Under the pieces are notes generated by a model, which worked only from the letters and a program-made list of their open reading frames with translations, was not told the DNA's origin and did not search any database. From Bacteroidales bacterium (lineage in GTDB: Bacteria > Bacteroidota > Bacteroidia > Bacteroidales > UBA932), in the NCBI GenBank assembly GCA_017555445.1, contig JAFZGK010000057.1, positions 1-40,660 of the forward strand: a stretch of 40,660 nucleotides of DNA, written 5' to 3'. The position numbers were made by a program, and so were the translations under genes. This document shows, piece by piece, positions 35,320-40,660 of this stretch (position 1 is its first letter; each line of letters starts with the position of its first letter).

Positions 35320-36638
35320 CAGCACGCGAAGCCGAGATCATCGAATTGATTCATAAAGAAGTTAAGCCGGCACTTGGCTGTACTGAACCGATAGCCGTAG
35401 CCCTTGCTGTGGCAAAGGCAATGGAGATCATTGAAGAAAAATGCTCTGTGGATCCCTCATGGAGAATGGATTCAGACTACAGGATTGAGATCAATGTCAG
35501 CGGAAACATCCTCAAGAACGGAATGGGTGTAGGCATACCTGGCACGGGCATGGTAGGCCTCCATATCGCTTCTGCATTGGGAGCCGTGTGCGGAAAGTCA
35601 TCATATGGCCTTGAGGTTCTCAATGACCTTGACGACAAGTCGATTGCTCATGCAAAGGATATGGTCGAAGCCAAGACAGTCACTGTCGGCATCGCTGAAA
35701 CAGACCATAAGCTCTATGTGAAAGCAGCTGTCATCACATGCGACGGTCATAAGGCATATGCTGTGATCGAGGACAATCACGACAGCATTGTGGAGACAGG
35801 TTTCGATGGATGCGCTCTTTCAGACAGAAGCAATTCTGAAGGAACTGCAACATCCGAAGGAAAGACAACCCTCGACTACGGGCTCACAGTACGTGAAATC
35901 TTTGATTTCGCATCTACAATATCCTATGAGGACATCAAGTTCATTCTTGAATCACGTACACTGAACATGGCACTTGCTCAGGAAGGTCTCAATGGCAATT
36001 ATGGTCTGCGAGTAGGCTATGCAATCAGTCTCGACTGCAACAAAGAGGTATTCGGCAGCGACTTCCTCAGCTACGCCATGTCACTTACTGCAGCTGCATC
36101 TGATGCGCGAATGGCTGGCTGTACTCTTCCTGCAATGAGCAATTCCGGCAGCGGCAACCAGGGAATCACAGTGACTATGCCTGTGATCGCTTATTCAGTA
36201 TTCTATGGCACAGATGACGAAAGACTTGCCCGCGCCTTGGTTCTCAGTCATCTGATAGCAATCCATATCAAAGGATATCTCGGAAAACTTTCTGCTCTCT
36301 GCGGTTGCGTGATTGCTTCTACAGGTTCGGCCTGCGGACTGGTATATCTCCGTGGCGGAGACTATGTCCAGGTCTGCTCAGCCATCAAGAACATGATCGG
36401 AAACATAACAGGAATGGTATGCGACGGTGCAAAGGTAGGTTGTGCGATGAAGGTTGCGTCAGGAGTGTCCAGCGCACTTCAGTCAGCTGTACTTGCTCGT
36501 GAAAACCTCTGTATCTCTGAGCATGACGGTATCATCGAAAAGGACATCGAGAAGACTATTCAGAATCTTGGCCGTATCGGCTCTGTCGGTATGCAGAACA
36601 CCGACAATATGATTCTGGACATCATGGTCTGCAAATAG
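35316..36638 (+). CDS. cyuA: CyuA/UPF0597 family Fe-S protein (probable L-cysteine desulfidase)
   Basis: A 440-residue cytoplasmic protein of the UPF0597 (YhaM/CyuA) family, related to the alpha domain of serine dehydratase. It starts MTAREAEIIELIHKEVKPALGCTEP; Cys22 in GCTEP, with Cys340 (TGSACG), Cys369 (VCDGAK) and Cys376 (KVGC) as candidates, would bind the [4Fe-4S] cluster. Characterised members degrade L-cysteine to pyruvate, sulfide and ammonia. MSNSGSGNQG is another family motif. It overlaps the amidase by 4 bases and is last in the msbA run. The link with envelope genes is unexplained. Confidence 0.9.
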   Translation: MTAREAEIIELIHKEVKPALGCTEPIAVALAVAKAMEIIEEKCSVDPSWRMDSDYRIEINVSGNILKNGMGVGIPGTGMVGLHIASALGAVCGKSSYGLEVLNDLDDKSIAHAKDMVEAKTVTVGIAETDHKLYVKAAVITCDGHKAYAVIEDNHDSIVETGFDGCALSDRSNSEGTATSEGKTTLDYGLTVREIFDFASTISYEDIKFILESRTLNMALAQEGLNGNYGLRVGYAISLDCNKEVFGSDFLSYAMSLTAAASDARMAGCTLPAMSNSGSGNQGITVTMPVIAYSVFYGTDDERLARALVLSHLIAIHIKGYLGKLSALCGCVIASTGSACGLVYLRGGDYVQVCSAIKNMIGNITGMVCDGAKVGCAMKVASGVSSALQSAVLARENLCISEHDGIIEKDIEKTIQNLGRIGSVGMQNTDNMILDIMVCK

Positions 36639-36650
36639 GCCCGTTACAAC

Positions 36651-36674
36651 TATATACAGCGGTCGCTGTATATA
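36651..36674. terminator. Hairpin between convergent cyuA and uvrB
   Basis: Arms 36651-36660 and 36665-36674 pair perfectly around the tetraloop GGTC. It lies 13 bases after the cyuA stop and 7 bases from the uvrB stop. There is no T-tract, so, as at 19393-19435, it may act on both strands. Confidence 0.65.
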
Positions 36675-36680
36675 TAAATG

Positions 36681-38852
36681 CTATACTTTCCAGACTTTCA
36701 GGTATTGCTGGAGGGCCCACATTTCGTCGCGGTATTTTGCTGCGGCGAGGAAGTCGAGGTCTGCTGCGGCTTTCTGCATGTTGCGCTTTGCCTGCTCCAC
36801 AGCCTTCTCTACCTGCTCTCGTGACATCGAGCGGATGACCGGATCCTGAAGGACTGCCGCAAGGTCTGCCTGAAGATATCCGTCGACATACGCCGAGTTG
36901 GACTCTCTCTTGGAATCGTGTCCGAGTCCTACGCTCACGCTGCCTCGTCCGAGGTCTGTAGGGTCAGGGATATATGTAGGATCGTCGTATGAGTTCGGTG
37001 CACTGACTCTTCCGTTGACCGTATTGGCGAGTCGCGGATTGCGCTGCTTGACCTCCGCCTCTTCCAGAAGTACATTCTTCTTGACCGAAACCTGCGTCGG
37101 CGTGATTCCATGCAACTTATTGTATTCCATCTGCTTTGTACGACGACGGTCCGTCTCATATATGGTCTGCTGCATCGAATCGGTGATGGTGTCTGCATAC
37201 ATGATGACCAGTCCGTTGACGTTTCTTGCTGCTCGTCCAGCAGTCTGAGTCAAGGCTCTGCCGCTGCGGAGGAATCCCTCCTTATCTGCATCGAGGATAG
37301 CCACCAATGACACTGTCGGGATGTCAAGTCCCTCTCTCAGGAGATTGACACCTACGAGAACATCGAAGAGTCCGTTCTTGAAGTCTTCGATGATTTCCAC
37401 GCGCTCCATCGTATCTACGTCGGAGTGGATATAACGGCAGCGGACTCCCATCTTTGTGAAATATTTTTCGAGCTCCTCAGCCATCCTCTTTGTAAGAGTG
37501 GTGACAAGGACTCTCTCGTCAAGTTCTTCCCTCCTTCTGATCTCCTCGAGAAGGTCATCCACCTGATTCTTTGTAGGGCGGACTTCGATAGGAGGATCAA
37601 GCAGACCGGTCGGACGTACAACCTGTTCAACCACAAGGCCTTCCGACTTCTGAAGTTCATAGTCTGCAGGTGTTGCACTAACGAACACCTTCTGTCCTGT
37701 GATAGCTTCGAACTCCTCGAACTTGAGCGGACGGTTATCCGCAGCTGCCGGAAGTCTGAATCCGTAGTCGACAAGTACGGACTTTCTTGAGTGGTCGCCA
37801 CCATACATGGCCCTGATCTGAGGAAGGGTCACGTGGCTTTCATCAATGAATGTTATGAAGTCCTTAGGGAAATAGTCTATCAGACAGAACGGGCGCATTC
37901 CTTCAGTACGTCCATCGAAATACCTCGAATAGTTCTCGATTCCAGGGCAATAGCCCATTTCCTTGATGAACTCAAGATCATATTCAACTCGCTGCTTGAG
38001 TCTCTTCGCCTCGAGGTGCTTGCCTATCTCATTGAAGTATTCACACTGAGCCACCATATCGTCCTGGATCATGCTGATGGCCTTGTTGGTACGTTCCTTT
38101 GAAGTGACGAAATTGCCGGCAGGGTAGATGGATATCTCATCGATCTCCTCAATGAAAGCTCCTGTGAGCGGATCTATGATAGATATCACCTCAACTTCGT
38201 CGCCGAAGAATTCGATCCTGACTGCATTGTCACCATAACCGACGAAGACGTCGACAGAGTCACCTCTTACCCTGAATGTACCTCGCTTGAATTCCACTTC
38301 GGTGCGGCTGTAAAGAGCATCCACAAGCTGGTAGAGAAGGCGCGTCATGCTTCTCTGCTCTCCCCTCTTGACATGGACGGTCTGGGTGTGGAAGTCTTCC
38401 GGATTTCCTATACCGTAAAGACATGATACACTGGAAATCACAATTACATCTCTTCTTCCCGAAAGAAGTGACGATGCTGCACTGAGTCTGAGCTTTTCGA
38501 TCTCGTCATTGATGCTCAGGTCCTTCTCGATATATGTGTCGGTGACGGGAAGATAAGCCTCCGGCTGATAGTAGTCGTAATATGATACGAAGTACTCGAC
38601 GGCGTTATTCGGAAAGAACGATTTGAACTCGCCATAGAGCTGTGCGGCAAGGGTCTTGTTGTGGCTGAGGATCAGGGCCGGACGTTGGAGCTTCTCTATG
38701 ACGTTCGCCATTGTAAACGTCTTGCCTGATCCTGTCACACCAAGAAGGGTGACAGAATCAACTCCGCCATTGAGGGCTTCGCATATGCCTTGAATCGCCG
38801 ACGGCTGGTCGCCTGACGGCTTATATTCCGAATCTATCTTGAATTTACCCAT
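36681..38852 (-). CDS. uvrB: Excinuclease ABC subunit B
   Basis: A 723-residue damage-verification helicase of nucleotide excision repair. Walker A GVTGSGKT is at 38-45, the damage-probing beta-hairpin is [21 protein letters not shown] (about 91-111), and [11 protein letters not shown] and the helicase motifs ([17 protein letters not shown]) are present. The C-terminal UVR domain (about 675-715) that contacts UvrC is present. The linker between helicase core and UVR is longer than in E. coli UvrB (673 residues in all), which explains the extra length. Own promoter; monocistronic, with cyuA convergent. Confidence 0.97.
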   Translation of the reverse strand: MGKFKIDSEYKPSGDQPSAIQGICEALNGGVDSVTLLGVTGSGKTFTMANVIEKLQRPALILSHNKTLAAQLYGEFKSFFPNNAVEYFVSYYDYYQPEAYLPVTDTYIEKDLSINDEIEKLRLSAASSLLSGRRDVIVISSVSCLYGIGNPEDFHTQTVHVKRGEQRSMTRLLYQLVDALYSRTEVEFKRGTFRVRGDSVDVFVGYGDNAVRIEFFGDEVEVISIIDPLTGAFIEEIDEISIYPAGNFVTSKERTNKAISMIQDDMVAQCEYFNEIGKHLEAKRLKQRVEYDLEFIKEMGYCPGIENYSRYFDGRTEGMRPFCLIDYFPKDFITFIDESHVTLPQIRAMYGGDHSRKSVLVDYGFRLPAAADNRPLKFEEFEAITGQKVFVSATPADYELQKSEGLVVEQVVRPTGLLDPPIEVRPTKNQVDDLLEEIRRREELDERVLVTTLTKRMAEELEKYFTKMGVRCRYIHSDVDTMERVEIIEDFKNGLFDVLVGVNLLREGLDIPTVSLVAILDADKEGFLRSGRALTQTAGRAARNVNGLVIMYADTITDSMQQTIYETDRRRTKQMEYNKLHGITPTQVSVKKNVLLEEAEVKQRNPRLANTVNGRVSAPNSYDDPTYIPDPTDLGRGSVSVGLGHDSKRESNSAYVDGYLQADLAAVLQDPVIRSMSREQVEKAVEQAKRNMQKAAADLDFLAAAKYRDEMWALQQYLKVWKV

Positions 38853-38897
38853 TTCTATCTGTCATCAGATTCATTCCCGTCCGACCGGGATTCTTTG

Positions 38898-38905
38898 CAA
38901 ATATA
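38898..38905 (-). promoter_or_regulatory. Promoter -7 box of uvrB
   Basis: Minus-strand TATATTTG, a perfect TAnnTTTG match, 46 bases before the uvrB start codon. A small inverted repeat TCCCG-N6-CGGGA (38875-38890) would lie at the very 5' end of the transcript. Confidence 0.7.
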
Positions 38906-38921
38906 ATGAATGTAATTCATT
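38905..38921. promoter_or_regulatory. 17-bp palindrome between uvrB and the IscU-like gene
   Basis: AATGAAT-GTA-ATTCATT is a perfect 7-bp inverted repeat. It directly abuts the uvrB -7 box and lies about where the -33 region of the IscU-like gene promoter should be, the position expected of an operator for a dimeric regulator. The regulator is unknown. Confidence 0.45.
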
Positions 38922-38940
38922 CCCCTTTCAGAAAAATTAT

Positions 38941-38948
38941 TATCTTTG
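38941..38948 (+). promoter_or_regulatory. Promoter -7 box of the IscU-like/GGGtGRT operon
   Basis: TATCTTTG, a perfect TAnnTTTG match, 41 bases before the ATG at 38990. Confidence 0.72.
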
Positions 38949-38989
38949 CGTGGATTTGACAACACGTTTTATAAAACAATAGTACTATT

Positions 38990-39691
38990 ATGGTTTATTC
39001 ACACGAAGTGCAGCAGATGTGCTGCGTAAAGAAGGGCCCTAACCACGGTCCAGCTCCAATTCCTGAGGAAGGAAAGTGGGTAAAATCAAAGCAGATTACT
39101 GACATCTCAGGCCTTACACACGGTATCGGCTGGTGCGCTCCTCAGCAGGGTGCATGTAAGCTTACTCTTAACGTGAAGGAAGGTATCATCCAGGAGGCTC
39201 TCGTTGAGACTATCGGATGTTCAGGTATGACTCACTCAGCAGCTATGGCTTCTGAGATCCTCCCTGGCAAGACTCTCCTTGAGGCTCTTAACACTGACCT
39301 CGTTTGCGACGCTATCAACACTGCAATGCGCGAACTCTTCCTCCAGATCGTTTACGGACGTACTCAGTCAGCTTTCTCTGAGGGTGGTCTCATGATCGGT
39401 GCTGGTCTCGAAGACCTCGGAAAGGGTCTCCGTTCACAGGTTGGAACTCTTTATGGTACACTCGCTAAGGGTCCTCGTTACCTCGAGATGGCTGAGGGTT
39501 ACATCAAGACTCTTGCTCTCGACAAGAACGACGAGATCTGCGGTTACCAGTTCGTACACCTCGGACGCTTCATGGACCTCATCAAGAAGGGCGTTGACGC
39601 TAATGAGGCTCTCAAGCAGGTAACAGGAACATACGGCCGCTTCACTGAGGAGGCTGGTGCAGTTAAGTATATTGACCCACGTCACGAATAA
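38990..39691 (+). CDS. IscU/NifU-N-like Fe-S scaffold protein
   Basis: A 233-residue soluble protein whose central part (about 45-130) matches the IscU/NifU N-terminal scaffold fold: GACKLTLNVKEGIIQEALVETIGCSGMTHSAAMASEILPGKTLLEAL. Cys56 and Cys77 align with cluster ligands Cys37 and Cys63 of IscU. The third ligand (Cys106 of IscU) has no clear counterpart, and extra cysteines (11, 12, 49 and 106) occur. It has N- and C-terminal extensions not found in IscU and no IscS, HscA or ferredoxin neighbour. It is followed after 17 bases by a GGGtGRT protein, its usual partner in anaerobes. It may be a dedicated scaffold for that protein; function unproven. Confidence 0.8.
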   Translation: MVYSHEVQQMCCVKKGPNHGPAPIPEEGKWVKSKQITDISGLTHGIGWCAPQQGACKLTLNVKEGIIQEALVETIGCSGMTHSAAMASEILPGKTLLEALNTDLVCDAINTAMRELFLQIVYGRTQSAFSEGGLMIGAGLEDLGKGLRSQVGTLYGTLAKGPRYLEMAEGYIKTLALDKNDEICGYQFVHLGRFMDLIKKGVDANEALKQVTGTYGRFTEEAGAVKYIDPRHE

Positions 39692-39693
39692 TA

Positions 39694-39701
39694 AGGAGGA
39701 A
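39694..39701 (+). promoter_or_regulatory. Strong Shine-Dalgarno site before the GGGtGRT gene
   Basis: AGGAGGAA, 7 bases before the ATG at 39709. Such a purine-rich site is unusual in this window, where most genes have AT-rich leaders, as in Bacteroidetes generally. Confidence 0.6.
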
Positions 39702-39708
39702 AGACAAA

Positions 39709-40660
39709 ATGATTAGAGAAGTAAAATTCGAAAGCCAGGATCGTCGTATTAACCAGATCCTCGCAGTTCTCAACGAGAACGGTATCGCTTCTATCGAGGA
39801 GGCAAACGCAATCTGCGATCAGTATGGTCTTGATCCTTATATGACATGTGAGGAGACTCAGCCAATCTGCTTCGAGAACGCAAAGTGGGCATACGTTGTT
39901 GGTTGCGCTATCGCAATCAAGAAGGGCTGCAAGAACGCTGCTGAGGCAGCTGAGGCTATCGGTCTCGGTCTTCAGGCATTCTGTATCCCTGGTTCAGTAG
40001 CTGACGACCGTAAGGTTGGTATCGGCCACGGTAACCTCGCAGCTATGCTTCTCCGTGAGGAGACAAAGTGCTTCGCATTCCTCGCAGGTCACGAGTCATT
40101 CGCTGCAGCAGAGGGTGCTATCAAGATCGCAGCTAAGGCTGACAAGGTACGTAAGGAGCCGCTTCGCGTGATCCTCAACGGTCTTGGTAAGGACGCAGCT
40201 CAGATCATCGCACGTATCAACGGTTTCACATATGTACAGACTGAGTTCGACTACTTCACTGGCGAGCTTAAGGAGGTACGCCGCATCGCTTACAGCGACG
40301 GTCCACGCGCTAAGGTTAACTGCTACGGTGCTGACGACGTTCGCGAGGGTGTAGCTATCATGTGGCACGAGGGTGTTGACGTATCAATCACTGGTAACTC
40401 AACAAACCCTACACGTTTCCAGCACCCGACAGCTGGTACATACAAGAAGGAGCGCGTACTCGCTGGTAAGCCTTACTTCTCAGTAGCATCAGGTGGTGGT
40501 ACAGGTCGTACACTTCACCCAGACAACATGGCTGCCGGTCCTGCTTCATACGGTATGACTGACACTATGGGTCGTATGCACTCAGACGCACAGTTCGCAG
40601 GTTCTTCATCAGTTCCAGCACACGTTGAGATGATGGGATTCCTCGGCATCGGTAACAACC
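39709..40660 (+). CDS. GGGtGRT family protein (5' part, runs off the window)
   Basis: An open frame of 317 codons from the ATG at 39709 to the window edge, beginning MIREVKFESQDRRINQILAV. The signature SVASGGGTGRTLHP is encoded near 40480-40520, followed by DNMAAGPASYGMTDTMGRMHSD. This is the GGGtGRT family (Pfam PF14057), a conserved protein of anaerobes with no known function. There is no signal peptide or membrane helix. It follows the IscU-like gene by 17 bases with a strong ribosome-binding site, so they form one operon. The Gly-rich motif could bind a phosphate-containing ligand, but that is a guess. Confidence 0.88.
   Translation, partial: MIREVKFESQDRRINQILAVLNENGIASIEEANAICDQYGLDPYMTCEETQPICFENAKWAYVVGCAIAIKKGCKNAAEAAEAIGLGLQAFCIPGSVADDRKVGIGHGNLAAMLLREETKCFAFLAGHESFAAAEGAIKIAAKADKVRKEPLRVILNGLGKDAAQIIARINGFTYVQTEFDYFTGELKEVRRIAYSDGPRAKVNCYGADDVREGVAIMWHEGVDVSITGNSTNPTRFQHPTAGTYKKERVLAGKPYFSVASGGGTGRTLHPDNMAAGPASYGMTDTMGRMHSDAQFAGSSSVPAHVEMMGFLGIGNN

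Noticed and set aside
40096..40368. A 90-codon minus-strand open frame at the right edge
   Set aside because: It is antisense to the GGGtGRT gene, whose plus-strand frame runs open to the window edge and carries the family motif.

Overview
This window reads as chromosomal core DNA of an anaerobic, probably gut-associated member of the Bacteroidales. The grounds are the repeated TAnnTTTG -7 promoter boxes (the Bacteroidetes housekeeping promoter) in front of most transcription units, the near absence of Shine-Dalgarno sites, a sodium-pump decarboxylase, a V-type ATPase operon of the Bacteroidetes/Chlamydia/spirochaete layout, secreted S9 dipeptidyl peptidases, and oxygen-sensitive Fe-S dehydratases. 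I see no mobile element, prophage, CRISPR array, tRNA or rRNA. Coding density is very high: no gene-free stretch reaches 300 bases, and the longest (15122-15291, AT-rich) holds only a promoter.

Layout. 1-1507: 3' end of a biotin carrier protein and the Na+-pumping decarboxylase beta subunit. 1608-6095: metH-metF, methionine synthesis. 6275-13516: seven-gene V-ATPase operon (E, DUF2764, A, B, D, I, K). 13624-15121: gpsA and, convergent, ndk. 15292-21619: two secreted S9 peptidases, a small exported protein and Fe-S L-serine dehydratase. 21654-25349 (minus): a kinase-less HAMP-type sensor, TrkH and a RecD-like helicase, overlapping end to end. 25407-28856 (minus): secreted TPR protein, HAD phosphatase, metallo-beta-lactamase-fold hydrolase. 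28970-29965: secreted M28-fold protein with altered active-site residues. 30007-36638: msbA-like ABC transporter, VanZ-like protein, large amidase with an inserted golvesin-like domain, and a CyuA/UPF0597 Fe-S protein in one run. 36681-38852 (minus): uvrB. 38990 to the end: an IscU-like scaffold protein and the start of a GGGtGRT-family protein.

Themes. Na+ bioenergetics is prominent: the decarboxylase beta subunit keeps its Na+-path residues, and the V-ATPase K subunit keeps the Na+ ligand set of Enterococcus hirae NtpK, so the two may share one sodium circuit. Peptide and amino-acid use is a second theme: exported dipeptidyl peptidases next to serine dehydratase, plus a cysteine desulfidase-like enzyme. 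The least understood part is the IscU-like/GGGtGRT pair at the right edge, which is divergent from uvrB across a 17-bp palindrome. Several proteins carry unusual sequence features: a Cys cluster and an Arg-to-Lys change in MetH, altered active-site residues in the M28 protein, a split amidase domain, and a long UvrB linker.
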